A stretch of DNA of 27,515 bases from JBICHM01 sp043101835 (GCA_043101835.1 JBICHM010000146.1:1-27515), one strand, 5' to 3'; shown: positions 14,770 through 22,693, numbered from the stretch's first letter. Notes: generated from the sequence alone by a model not told the origin. Program-made: numbers and translations.

Positions 14770-15903
14770 ATGCGTAAGCGCAAGGCGACGCCCGACTTCC
14801 CGTCCGACACCCAGGCCGGATCGCTCGGCGCGGTCCTTGTCGCCTCGCAGGAGCCCGCCAACCGGAGCATCCTCCGCCACCTGCTCGAGGATTCCGGATT
14901 CGAGTGGGAGTTCGTCTCCACGCTCGCTCAGGCCCACGATGCGTTGCAGGAGCGCCGCTACGACGCGGTCATCTGCGAAGCGTCCCTGCCCGACGCGCCG
15001 GGGCTCGAACTCATCCGCCTGCTCGCCGCCACCCAGCCGGCCGCCCGGACGATCCTCCTGAGTGAGGATCCGACCGTGGATCTTGCTGTCGCCGCCTTGC
15101 GGCTCGGCGCCATCGATCTGCTCCGGACGGCGCCGCTCGACAGCCACGAGGCGCTCGCATCCATCCATGCCGCCGTCTCCGACTCAAGGGAAGCCCGTGG
15201 ACGGTCGAAGCAGATCAAGCGGCTCCGCCGCGCGAACCGGCGCCTCGAGGCGCGCCGCGAGCGGACGGACCTGCAGGTCAACGCGTTGTGCGCCGACATG
15301 GTCGGCGCCTATCAGGAGCTCGCAGACAAGGTGAACAGCATGACCCTCGCCAGCGAGTTCAACGCGGTCATCCAGCAGGAGCTGGACATCGAGAGCCTGC
15401 TCCGCAAGGTGCTCGAGTTCATGCTGCAGAAGATCGGGCCCACGAACGCCGCGATCTACCTGCCCAGCAACCACAGCGACTTCAGCCTCGGCGCCTACGT
15501 CAACTACGACTGCCCGCGCGACGCCGCCGACATGCTCCTCGAGCACCTCGCCGATGTGCTGCCCGGCGCCTTCCAGGACGACGAGCGCGTGCGCACCTTC
15601 GCTACGGCTGACGATCTCGCCGACGCGCTGGGCGACGACCATCTGTGGATCGAGGATTCGGCCGTGCTCGTCGCCTCCTGCCGCAGCGATGACGAGTGCC
15701 TCGCAGTGCTCACGCTCTTCCGCGACGATGCGCGCCCGTTCAACGACGAGGTCGCCCAGCAGGTCGAGACGATGGCCTCGCTTTTCGCCGCGCAGCTCGC
15801 GCGCGTCATCCGGGTCCACCACCGCCACACCGAGGCGGAGGAGGAGTTCGGCTGGGACGTGGATGAGGAAACCGGCGACGGCTTCGGCGGCCTGGCCGCC
15901 TGA
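14770..15903 (+). CDS. pseudo-receiver and GAF domain protein
   Basis: The 377-residue protein begins with a receiver-like fold (about 20-135) that has lost its phosphorylation chemistry. The acidic pair is replaced by Ser26-Gln27 (LVASQEP), the phospho-acceptor Asp by Glu70 (VICEASLPD), and the conserved Lys is absent from the LLRTAPLD segment; Ser98 remains. A basic coiled coil follows (about 140-195), then a GAF-like domain (about 200-345). A charged tail ends in a glycine-rich segment. GAGGAG at 14757-14762 is well placed for the ATG at 14770. Because Glu can mimic phospho-Asp, the receiver may be locked or may act as a docking module for the neighbouring kinase. The next gene is convergent and only 3 bases away. 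Confidence 0.82.
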   Translation: MRKRKATPDFPSDTQAGSLGAVLVASQEPANRSILRHLLEDSGFEWEFVSTLAQAHDALQERRYDAVICEASLPDAPGLELIRLLAATQPAARTILLSEDPTVDLAVAALRLGAIDLLRTAPLDSHEALASIHAAVSDSREARGRSKQIKRLRRANRRLEARRERTDLQVNALCADMVGAYQELADKVNSMTLASEFNAVIQQELDIESLLRKVLEFMLQKIGPTNAAIYLPSNHSDFSLGAYVNYDCPRDAADMLLEHLADVLPGAFQDDERVRTFATADDLADALGDDHLWIEDSAVLVASCRSDDECLAVLTLFRDDARPFNDEVAQQVETMASLFAAQLARVIRVHHRHTEAEEEFGWDVDEETGDGFGGLAA

Positions 15904-15906
15904 TCG

Positions 15907-16812
15907 CTACTGCGCCGTCGAAAGCCCTGAGGCGTCGCGCCGCTCGATGACGAACATCGTCGGCAGCAGGTAGTTGCGCCCGTTGTAGATGAACACCCGG
16001 CCGCTCACGACGAACGGGCGCTGCCCCAGCAGCGCCTGCTCGGCGAGCATTGCTTCGAGCGCCCGGCACGGCAGCAGGTCCATCGGCTGATCCACGCCCA
16101 CCGGCGTGTCGGCGTCCACATCGGGAACGAACTTCCACCCGCCCGACTCACTGCGCAGCAAACGCCCGCGCCGCGACGCCACCAGAGCGCCCTCGGGCGC
16201 GAGGCCGGCGGGGTTCGGCGCGAACTGCGCCGACACATCGCCCGTCGGCGCGCGCTGCGATGCCTCCTCGATCCGGCGAAGCAACTCGTCCACCGAGGGC
16301 TCCGGCGCGTCGGGATTCTGCGCATCGACATCGAACGGATCCATCCCGGCGGGTGGCTCGGCCGGCGCCGTCTCGTCCTCGGCCGCCTCCTCGCGCGCGA
16401 CGGGGTCCGGCCCGTCGGCCTGAACGAAGATCGTGGGCAGCAGGTAGTTCCGGCCTTCGAAGACGAAGACCTGCCCGCTGACCAGGAAGCCCGCGTCGCG
16501 ACCAGCCTCCGCCGACGGCGCGGCGATCTGCTCCATCGCCTGAAGATTCGCACTGGGCAGCAGCGGCATCGGCGGCAGCGTCGGTCCGTCGGAGTTCGGC
16601 GCAAAGATGAACACCCAGCCCGCGGCGCCGACAAGGCGCATCGTGCCGAACTGGCGCACCACGAACACGCCCTCGGGCATGAGCCCGGGCATCGTCTCCT
16701 CGACCGGCGCAGTGTCGCCGCGGAGGTCCACGGTGGGCTGCGCCGGGGCGAGCCCGGAGATGGCCAGCGCGCAGGCGCCGGCGAGCAATGAGCGTCGAGA
16801 GTGGGTCCGCAT
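15907..16812 (-). CDS. exported protein with two copies of an unrecognised ~88-residue module
   Basis: The 301-residue product starts MRTHSRRSLLAGACALAISG, a signal peptide probably cleaved after APA (about residue 24). I do not recognise the family. The mature protein holds two related modules, at about 43-130 and 201-288. Both start with G-L-x-P-E-G, have an aromatic strand (GWVFIF / GWKFVP), then LLP followed by a helix (ANLQAMEQ / RALEAMLAE), and finish with a strongly conserved end: FLVSGQVFVFEGRNYLLPT and FVVSGRVFIYNGRNYLLPT. A Pro- and acid-rich linker (130-200) joins them. The pattern fits a secreted or outer-envelope beta-rich protein made by internal duplication. The start at 16812 was chosen from the signal peptide; the open frame continues upstream through the tRNA region. 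It is transcribed divergently from tRNA-Cys. Confidence 0.82.
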   Translation of the reverse strand: MRTHSRRSLLAGACALAISGLAPAQPTVDLRGDTAPVEETMPGLMPEGVFVVRQFGTMRLVGAAGWVFIFAPNSDGPTLPPMPLLPSANLQAMEQIAAPSAEAGRDAGFLVSGQVFVFEGRNYLLPTIFVQADGPDPVAREEAAEDETAPAEPPAGMDPFDVDAQNPDAPEPSVDELLRRIEEASQRAPTGDVSAQFAPNPAGLAPEGALVASRRGRLLRSESGGWKFVPDVDADTPVGVDQPMDLLPCRALEAMLAEQALLGQRPFVVSGRVFIYNGRNYLLPTMFVIERRDASGLSTAQ

Positions 16813-16880
16813 GCGTGTTCTCTCGGCCCGCAGGCGGGCGGGAGCCCAGATTCGGCGACCGGCGGCGCGTCGCGTGCGCC

Positions 16881-16909
16881 TTGACCGCCCCCGGGCAGGA
16901 TCGTAGCGT
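16881..16909 (+). promoter_or_regulatory. promoter of tRNA-Cys
   Basis: TTGACC at 16881-16886 and TAGCGT at 16904-16909 are 17 bases apart, a canonical sigma-70-type arrangement. The box ends 17 bases before the tRNA, which would give a short 5' leader. Confidence 0.65.
16900..16905 (-). promoter_or_regulatory. -10-like box TACGAT facing the duplicated-module gene
   Basis: On the minus strand TACGAT overlaps the tRNA-Cys -10 box, sharing the central TA of ATCGTAGCGT. It lies 87 bases upstream of the gene starting at 16812. The -35 region is weak (CCGTGT at 17-base spacing). Confidence 0.4.
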
Positions 16910-16926
16910 CCGCGTCGATACCACAC

Positions 16927-17000
16927 GGCCGCGTACCCAAGTGGACCAAGGGAACGGATTGCAAATCCGTCATTCGTGGGTTCGAATCCCACCGCGGCCT
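16927..17000 (+). tRNA. tRNA-Cys (GCA)
   Basis: This is a 74-nucleotide cloverleaf. The acceptor stem GGCCGCG pairs with CGCGGCC at 16993-16999 with U73 as discriminator, and the D-arm pairs CCC (16936-16938) with GGG (16950-16952). The anticodon stem ACGGA/TCCGT encloses TTGCAAA, giving anticodon GCA at 16961-16963. The T-arm GTGGG/CCCAC encloses TTCGAAT. CCA is not encoded. Confidence 0.97.
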
Positions 17001-17054
17001 TTCCGGGCGCCCCACGCCGACCCCTGTCGCGCTGCCCCGGCGCAGCCCCCCGGG

Positions 17055-17060
17055 TAGCAT
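17055..17060 (+). promoter_or_regulatory. -10-like box TAGCAT before the fused AsmA-like gene
   Basis: TAGCAT lies 17 bases before the ATG at 17078, and CGGAGG (17066-17071) between them is a good Shine-Dalgarno. The leader would be about 10-12 bases. No clear -35 is visible. Confidence 0.45.
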
Positions 17061-17077
17061 CTGCCCGGAGGCCCACC

Positions 17078-18901
17078 ATGCTCATCTCGCGCAAGATCGG
17101 CAAACTCGTCCGAGGCAAGGCGACGCCGTTCCAGATCATCTCGGCGTCCGTCCTGGGCGCCATGCTCGGATTCATCTCCTTCGACGGGCCCGACCTGCTC
17201 GCGCGCGTCACGCTCACGACGGCGGTCGCGCTCGTCCTCGTCGTTCTCAACGCCAACCTCTTCCTCGCCGGCCTTGTCGGGCTGGGCGCGAAGCTGGTCA
17301 GCCTCTTTGTCATGCCCGTCACCTTCGCCGCTGGGCGCGTGCTGCTCGACGGTCCGACACAACCGTTCTTCGAATGGGCCATCAACACCCCCGTCCTCGC
17401 GCTGATGGGCCTCGAGTACTACAGCCTCACCGGCGCGCTGGTGATGGGCCTCATACTCGGCCTGATCGTCGGCGTCAGCCTCAGCGCCGCCATCCGGCAG
17501 TTCCGTCGGACGATGGCGAAGATGGAGGAAGGGTCGGATCGGTACCAGCGCTACACCGCCAAGGGCTGGGTGAAGGCGCTCACGTGGATCTTCCTGGGCA
17601 AGGGCCACGGCAAGAAGACCTCCTACGCCGAACTCGCCGAGAAGCGCATGGGCAACCCCGTCCGCCCACTCGGCGTCGTCTTCGCGCTCCTCGTCGTCGG
17701 GCTGGGCTTCATCGCGCAGTTGTTCCTGACCGAGCCGCTCGTCACCGCCGCGGTGCAGCGGGGGCTCGAACGCGCCAACGGCGCCACTGTTGATCTCGCC
17801 AGCGCCGACCTCGATCTCAGCCAGGGCACGATGACGCTCACCGGCCTCGCCATGGCGGACCCGAACGCGCTCTCCACCAACCTGCTCGCGGCCCAGCAGG
17901 TGGAGATCAACGTCGCCACCAGCGACCTCCTGCGCAAGCGCATGGCATTCGACCGCATCGTTGTGAACGAGGCGTCGCAAGGCGGGCAGCGGCGCTTCCC
18001 GGGGCGCATCATCGGTCAGCCCCCGAAGCCCGCGCCGGCGCCCGAGGGCCCGGGCAAGACTATTGAGGACTACTTCAAACAGGCGGAGATCTGGCAGGAA
18101 CGCCTCGCCCAGGCGCGCCGCTGGCTGGAGAAGATCTCCCGTCCCGATCCCGACGCCGCCCCCGAAGAAGGCCAGCCGCGCGAGACGCTCGAGGAGCGAC
18201 TCAAGCGCGAAGTCGCGCAGCAGGGCTTCTCGCGCGTCCGCGCCACGCACCTCATCGAGGGCGCGCCGCTCGTCGTCGTGCGCGAGCTCGAGATCGACGG
18301 CGTCGTCTTCGCCGACCTGCCCGATGACCCGCTCAGCATCCGCGGCGTCAATCTCTCCACCCAGCCCTGGCTCCTCAGCGAAGCCGGCAACCTCAATGTG
18401 ACCTCCCGCTCCGGCGCCCTCACCGGCGCCTTCACCATCGAGCCCAGCGGCGCCGCGCGCCTCACGGCGTCGCGCACCGGCCTCTCGGCGGATGCGATCA
18501 GCGACATGCTCATCGCCGACCCGCTCTCGGGCGGCACGGTCGACCTGTCCCTCGACGCCGCCCTCAGCGGCGCAACGCTCCAGGCGCCCCTGACCGTCAC
18601 CGCGCGCAACACGACGCTCTCGCTGCCGCAGGTCGGTTCAACGGATGTCGATCAGTTCACGCTGCCCATCGCGCTCTTCGGCCCGGTGGACGCCCCGCGC
18701 ATCGTGATCGACGACGCCGCGCTGCGCAAGGCCCTCGTCGACGCCGGCGCCAACGAGCTGCTCGGCGAGCTGCAGGACAAGCTGGGCGACGAGATCGGCG
18801 ACAAGCTGCCCAGCGACGCGCAGAACATCATCGGCAACATCCTCGGCGGCAACAAGAAGAAGCCCGCCGAGCAGCAGAAGCCGCCGATGCCGAATGAGTG
18901 A
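17078..18901 (+). CDS. fused polytopic membrane and AsmA-like protein (TIGR03546/TIGR03545-like)
   Basis: The 607-residue protein has two parts. Residues 1-150 are polytopic: ATPFQIISASVLGAMLGFIS, ALVLVVLNANLFLAGLVGLG and YYSLTGALVMGLILGLIVGV are clear membrane segments, and the region resembles small DUF2062-like proteins. After a charged loop and a further membrane helix (about 190-215), the rest is a large domain with beta-rich, AsmA/DUF748-like character (ANGATVDLASADLDLSQGTM; FDRIVVNE; and the GTVDLSLDAALSGATL repeat region), an Ala/Pro linker with a coiled coil (about 310-385), and a Lys-rich tail. From memory, this pairing matches the neighbouring TIGR03546 and TIGR03545 families, normally separate genes; here they are one. 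AsmA-like proteins are thought to bridge lipids between membranes. The start follows CGGAGG by 6 bases. The family names are recalled, not checked. Confidence 0.75.
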   Translation: MLISRKIGKLVRGKATPFQIISASVLGAMLGFISFDGPDLLARVTLTTAVALVLVVLNANLFLAGLVGLGAKLVSLFVMPVTFAAGRVLLDGPTQPFFEWAINTPVLALMGLEYYSLTGALVMGLILGLIVGVSLSAAIRQFRRTMAKMEEGSDRYQRYTAKGWVKALTWIFLGKGHGKKTSYAELAEKRMGNPVRPLGVVFALLVVGLGFIAQLFLTEPLVTAAVQRGLERANGATVDLASADLDLSQGTMTLTGLAMADPNALSTNLLAAQQVEINVATSDLLRKRMAFDRIVVNEASQGGQRRFPGRIIGQPPKPAPAPEGPGKTIEDYFKQAEIWQERLAQARRWLEKISRPDPDAAPEEGQPRETLEERLKREVAQQGFSRVRATHLIEGAPLVVVRELEIDGVVFADLPDDPLSIRGVNLSTQPWLLSEAGNLNVTSRSGALTGAFTIEPSGAARLTASRTGLSADAISDMLIADPLSGGTVDLSLDAALSGATLQAPLTVTARNTTLSLPQVGSTDVDQFTLPIALFGPVDAPRIVIDDAALRKALVDAGANELLGELQDKLGDEIGDKLPSDAQNIIGNILGGNKKKPAEQQKPPMPNE

Positions 18902-18919
18902 GCGGCCCGGGATGCAAGA

Positions 18920-18949
18920 CGGCCCGCGTCACCTTGGTGACGCGGGCCG
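18920..18949. terminator. GC-rich hairpin between convergent genes, likely bidirectional terminator
   Basis: GGCCCGCGTCACC (18921-18933) is the exact reverse complement of GGTGACGCGGGCC (18936-18948), and C18920-G18949 extends the stem to 14 bp around TT. In practice the innermost pair opens to leave a CTTG tetraloop. It lies 18 bases after the AsmA-like gene and before the katG end. There is no T-run on either side, so termination without Rho is uncertain. Confidence 0.7.
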
Positions 18950-19002
18950 CGGCAGAATCCGTGCCCTGCGCGAATCGCGCGGCGACTCGCTCGATCCGAC
19001 GC

Positions 19003-21315
19003 TCAGGCCCGCTCCGCCAGATCGAAGCGATCGAGCGTCATCACCTTGTTCCACGCTGAGACGAAGTCGCAGACCATGCGCTCGTGCCCGTCGTCGGCCG
19101 CATACACCTCGGCGATCGCCCGAAGCTGCGCATTGGAGCCGAAGATCAGATCGCACCGCGTCGCGGTGTACTTCGTGGCGCCGGACTGACGATCCTTGAG
19201 CTCGAAGGCCATCTCGTCCCTGTCGGCGGGCGTCCACTCGTAGTCCATGCTGCAGAGCGTGCGGAAGAAGTCGTTGGTCAGCACGCCCGGACGATCCGTA
19301 AAGACGCCGTGCTTCGAGTGATCGAAGTTCTGATCGAGCACGCGCAGCCCGCCGGTGAGCACGGTCCACTCCGGCGCGGTGAGCGTGAGCAGGTTCGCCC
19401 GATCGAGGAAGATGCGCTCGGGCGCGACATCGAACCGGACGTCGCGCTTCATGTAGTTACGGAAGCCGTCGGCGACAGGCTGCAGCCACTCGAAGCTCTC
19501 GATGTCGGTCTGCTCCTGCGACGCATCGGTGCGTCCCGGCGCGAAGGGCACCGTGACGTCGACGCCCGCGTCCTTCGCCGCCTTCTCGACCGCGGCGCAC
19601 CCGCCGAGCACGATGAGGTCGGCGAGCGACACGCGCTTGCCGTCTGTCTGTGACGCATTGAACTCCTCCTGCACGCCCTGGAGCGCTGCCAGCGTCGTGT
19701 CGAGCTCCTCCGGTCGATTCACGGCCCAGTGCTTCTGCGGATCGAGCGCGAGGCGCGCGCCATTCGCGCCGCCTCGCTTGTCAGAGTCGCGGTAGTTCGA
19801 CGCCGATGCCCACGCCGCCGACACGAGCGCCGACACGGAGAGGCCCTTGCCGAGAATCGCCTGCTTGAGGTTGGCGATGTCATGATCGCCGATGAGCTCG
19901 TGATCGACGGGGGGGATCGGGTCCTGCCACACGAGCTCCTCCTCGGGAACCTCCGGCCCGAGGTAGCGCGACTTCGGCCCCATGTCCCGATGCGTCAGCT
20001 TGTACCAGGCGCGCGCGAAGCAGTCGGAGAAGTAGTCGAAATCCTCGAGGAACCGTTCGCAGATCTTCCGATATTCGGGGTCAACTTTGAGCGCGATGTC
20101 TGTCGCCAGCATCATCAGCTCGTTGTCCTGACCCTCGATGTGCGCATCCGGCGTCTTCGGCGCGCTTGCGTCTTTGGGCTTGTACTGATTGGCGCCGGTG
20201 GGGCTCTTGGTGAGCTCCCAGTCGTACTTGAAGAGATTCTCCAGGTAGTCGTTGTCCCATCGGATGGGGTTCGGCGTCCACGAGCCCTCGATGCCGTTGG
20301 TCATCGTGTACTGCGCGAAGCCCCCGCCCTCGGGGTTCTGCCACCCGAGGCCCATCGCGCTGATGGGGGCGCCCTCGGGGGCAGGGCCGATCTTGTCGGC
20401 GGGCACCGCGCCATGGCTCTTGCCGAACGCGTGACCGCCGGCGATCAGCGCGACGGTCTCCTCGTCGTTCATCGCCATCCGCTTGAAGGTCTCGCGGATG
20501 TCGCCGACGGCGGAGAAGGGGTCGCCGTCGCCGCGCGGGCCTTCCGGATCGACGTAGATCAGCGATTGATGGCTCGCGGCGAGCGGCGCCTCCAGGTCGT
20601 AGTTCGCGTCGCCCGGCTGCCCGGTCCAGCGCTTCGTGCGCGTGACCATCTGGGTCGGCCGCCCTTCACGCGATCGGTCGCCCTGGTATTCGCCCACGGA
20701 CTTCCCATCCCAGAACTCCGTGCCGAAGTAGATGCCGCGGTCCGGCTCCCACGCGTCGATGCGCCCGGCGCCGAAGCCGAAGGTCTTGAAGCCCATCGAC
20801 TCCATGGCGACGTTGCCGGCGAGGATCATGAGGTCGCCCCACGAAACCGCCGCGCCGTACTTCTGCTTGATGGGCCAGAGGAGCCGGCGCGCCTTGTCGA
20901 GGTTGCCGTTGTCCCACCACGAACTCGTCGGCGCGAAGCGCTGCATCGCGGGCCCGGCGCCGCCGCGCCCGTCGGCGATGCGGTACGTCCCCGCGGCGTG
21001 CCACGCCATCCGCACCATCAACGGGCCGTAGTGCCCGTAGTCGGCAGGCCACCACGCCTGGCTCGCGGTCATGAACTCGCGCAGATCCTTCTTGAGCGCT
21101 GCGAAGTCGAGCGACGCAAACGCCTTCTTGTAATCAAGATCACGAAGCGGGTTCGCCTCCGGCGGGTTCTGGTGCAGCAGCTCGACCTGGAGGCGGTTGG
21201 GCCACCAGTCATTGATCTGCGGCGCCGACCCGAGCGCGCCGCCGATGCGCCCGCCACGGAAGGGGCACTTCGAGACCTGCTCCGCCTGACTGCTTGTGTT
21301 GCTCGGCACAGACAT
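19003..21315 (-). CDS. katG: catalase-peroxidase
   Basis: KatG is a haem enzyme that disproportionates hydrogen peroxide and also has peroxidase activity. The 770-residue length and duplicated peroxidase fold are normal. The N-terminal half has the distal Arg102, Trp105 and His106 (VRMAWHAAGTYR), the Tyr of SLIYVDPEGPRG and the Met of KRMAMNDEET that form the Met-Tyr-Trp adduct with Trp105, and the proximal His in GGHAFGKSHG. All key residues are present. The start at 21315 gives the usual N-terminus leading to KCPF and DWWPN. Oddly, GGAGGA directly abuts the ATG with no spacer, too close for an ordinary Shine-Dalgarno. No OxyR, Fur or PerR gene is adjacent. A weak -10-like TAGGCT lies at 21374-21369 on the same strand. 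The family call is secure. Confidence 0.97.
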   Translation of the reverse strand: MSVPSNTSSQAEQVSKCPFRGGRIGGALGSAPQINDWWPNRLQVELLHQNPPEANPLRDLDYKKAFASLDFAALKKDLREFMTASQAWWPADYGHYGPLMVRMAWHAAGTYRIADGRGGAGPAMQRFAPTSSWWDNGNLDKARRLLWPIKQKYGAAVSWGDLMILAGNVAMESMGFKTFGFGAGRIDAWEPDRGIYFGTEFWDGKSVGEYQGDRSREGRPTQMVTRTKRWTGQPGDANYDLEAPLAASHQSLIYVDPEGPRGDGDPFSAVGDIRETFKRMAMNDEETVALIAGGHAFGKSHGAVPADKIGPAPEGAPISAMGLGWQNPEGGGFAQYTMTNGIEGSWTPNPIRWDNDYLENLFKYDWELTKSPTGANQYKPKDASAPKTPDAHIEGQDNELMMLATDIALKVDPEYRKICERFLEDFDYFSDCFARAWYKLTHRDMGPKSRYLGPEVPEEELVWQDPIPPVDHELIGDHDIANLKQAILGKGLSVSALVSAAWASASNYRDSDKRGGANGARLALDPQKHWAVNRPEELDTTLAALQGVQEEFNASQTDGKRVSLADLIVLGGCAAVEKAAKDAGVDVTVPFAPGRTDASQEQTDIESFEWLQPVADGFRNYMKRDVRFDVAPERIFLDRANLLTLTAPEWTVLTGGLRVLDQNFDHSKHGVFTDRPGVLTNDFFRTLCSMDYEWTPADRDEMAFELKDRQSGATKYTATRCDLIFGSNAQLRAIAEVYAADDGHERMVCDFVSAWNKVMTLDRFDLAERA

Positions 21316-21638
21316 TCCTCCATCTGCACAGGATCGGTGTCGTTCACTGCGTATTCGGAAACCAGAGGAGCCTAGCCGCGCGACGAGCGGCAGGCGCCAG
21401 CGAACCGATCGGAAGCAACGCCGCGCGATCGCTCAGGACTCGATTCGTCGCGAACGCGTGCAGCGATGCCATGGCGACGCGCGGACAACGCATGCCGAAG
21501 GCCACCGATCAACGGCATCCGATGCGCGCGGCGGTGGTTTGCGGCGCAGATCGCCCGATGATGCGGTTCTGGCAACTATGACGGGGGGCGCCGGGCGTTC
21601 GGACGCCTCGGCGCAGCGCCGCGAGCGAGTCGCAGCAA
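21316..21638. other. 323-base intergenic region between katG and tRNA-Phe
   Basis: No gene is supported here; short open frames have no recognisable product. The katG side holds the katG leader and possibly its promoter (TAGGCT on the minus strand at 21374-21369). The tRNA side has two small hairpins that could end the tRNA transcript: GGCGT/ACGCC at 21594-21607 and CGGCG/CGCCG at 21609-21621. Nothing else is evident. Confidence 0.5.
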
Positions 21639-21711
21639 TGGGCACTCCCGGACTTGAACCGGGGACACCGGCATTTTCAGTGCCGTGCTCTACCAACTGA
21701 GCTAAGTGCCC
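21639..21711 (-). tRNA. tRNA-Phe (GAA)
   Basis: This is a 73-nucleotide cloverleaf on the minus strand. The acceptor GGGCACT pairs with AGTGCCC with discriminator A, and the D-arm is AGCTCAGTTGGTAGAGC. The anticodon stem CGGCA/TGCCG encloses CTGAAAA, giving anticodon GAA. The T-arm CCCGG/CCGGG encloses TTCAAGT. CCA is not encoded. Confidence 0.96.
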
Positions 21712-21743
21712 GACTTGTCCACGCTCCTGCGAGCGGGCCGGAC

Positions 21744-21772
21744 AGGGTAGCAACCGGCCTCGGGAGCGGCAA
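21744..21772 (-). promoter_or_regulatory. promoter of tRNA-Phe
   Basis: On the minus strand, TTGCCG (21772-21767) and TACCCT (21749-21744) are separated by 17 bases, ending 32 bases before the tRNA. The arrangement matches the tRNA-Cys promoter. Confidence 0.6.
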
Positions 21773-21826
21773 GAGTGCGCGTCCCGAGCGTGGCGGCCCG
21801 CCGGACCCCGTGTATCGGCGTCCAGG

Positions 21827-22666
21827 TCACCCCGCTTGCGGGGTCTCCGGCGGAACCGTCGCCGCGAGGGCGACCGCCTGCGCGATCGTCAGGTTCTCGG
21901 GCCGCAGGTCGCCGGCGACCGTCTCCGGCAGCGGCGCATCCCGCCCGAGGATCGCCCCGATCTGCTTGCGGCGCTTCGTGAAAAGGCGCCGGCACAGCGC
22001 CTGCAGCCGGTGCGGGTCGTCGGTCAGCGCCGTCTCTCGACGCACGACCGACGCCATCTCGCTGGTCACCTGGGGCTGGGGCCAGAAGCACCCGGGGGGC
22101 GCGAGGCAGATCCGCTCCACTTTCGCCAGCGCCTGCGCCACGATCGACAGTTCGCCGTACTCCTTCGTGCCCGGTCCGGCGCGCAACCGATCGGCGACCT
22201 CGCGCTGGATCGTCACGTGCATGGCCCGGCAGGCGGGATGATCGACGAGCAGGGTGAGCATCAGCGGCGTCGCGGCGCCATAGGGCAGGTTCGCCACCAG
22301 CGTGAACGGCTCGCTCGCGAGTGCAGCGAGGATGTCGGGGTTCAGCGCGTGCTTGCCGGCGAGGCAGTCGCCCTCGACGAGCGTGAACCGCCCGGGGGCT
22401 CGGTCGGGCAGGCGCTCGCGCAGCAGTTCCGCCAGCCCTCGGTCGAGTTCGCACGCGACGACGCGGCAGCCACGATCGAGCAGTTCCTCGGTCATCGTGC
22501 CCGTGCCGGGGCCGACCTCGAGGACGAGATCGCCCTGGCCGACGCCCGAGGCGTCCACCAGGCGGCGCAGCAGATTCTGATCGACGAGAAAGTTCTGGCC
22601 GAACCGCTTGGTCGGTGCGAGCCCGCGTGTGGCGAGCAGTTCCTTGATCTCGCGGAGTGTCTGCAC
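21827..22666 (-). CDS. rsmA: 16S rRNA dimethyladenosine transferase (KsgA/RsmA)
   Basis: KsgA dimethylates the two adjacent adenosines in the 3' hairpin of 16S rRNA and monitors late 30S assembly. With the GTG start at 22666 the product is 279 residues, beginning (M)QTLREIKELLATRGLAPTKR and followed by FGQNFLVDQNLLRRLVD, the normal family N-terminus. The SAM-binding motif is LEVGPGTGTMTEEL, with the acidic motif II in VACELDR. The catalytic motif IV is NLPYGAATPLM. The C-terminal helical domain contains LFTKRRKQIGAIL. The open frame extends further upstream, but that part overlaps the divergent gene and its promoter and is not family-like. It diverges from the APH-fold gene with a 45-base intergenic region. 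Confidence 0.96.
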   Translation of the reverse strand: MQTLREIKELLATRGLAPTKRFGQNFLVDQNLLRRLVDASGVGQGDLVLEVGPGTGTMTEELLDRGCRVVACELDRGLAELLRERLPDRAPGRFTLVEGDCLAGKHALNPDILAALASEPFTLVANLPYGAATPLMLTLLVDHPACRAMHVTIQREVADRLRAGPGTKEYGELSIVAQALAKVERICLAPPGCFWPQPQVTSEMASVVRRETALTDDPHRLQALCRRLFTKRRKQIGAILGRDAPLPETVAGDLRPENLTIAQAVALAATVPPETPQAG

Positions 22667-22693
22667 AGTTTTGGAATGGCGCCTGCCGACTCG

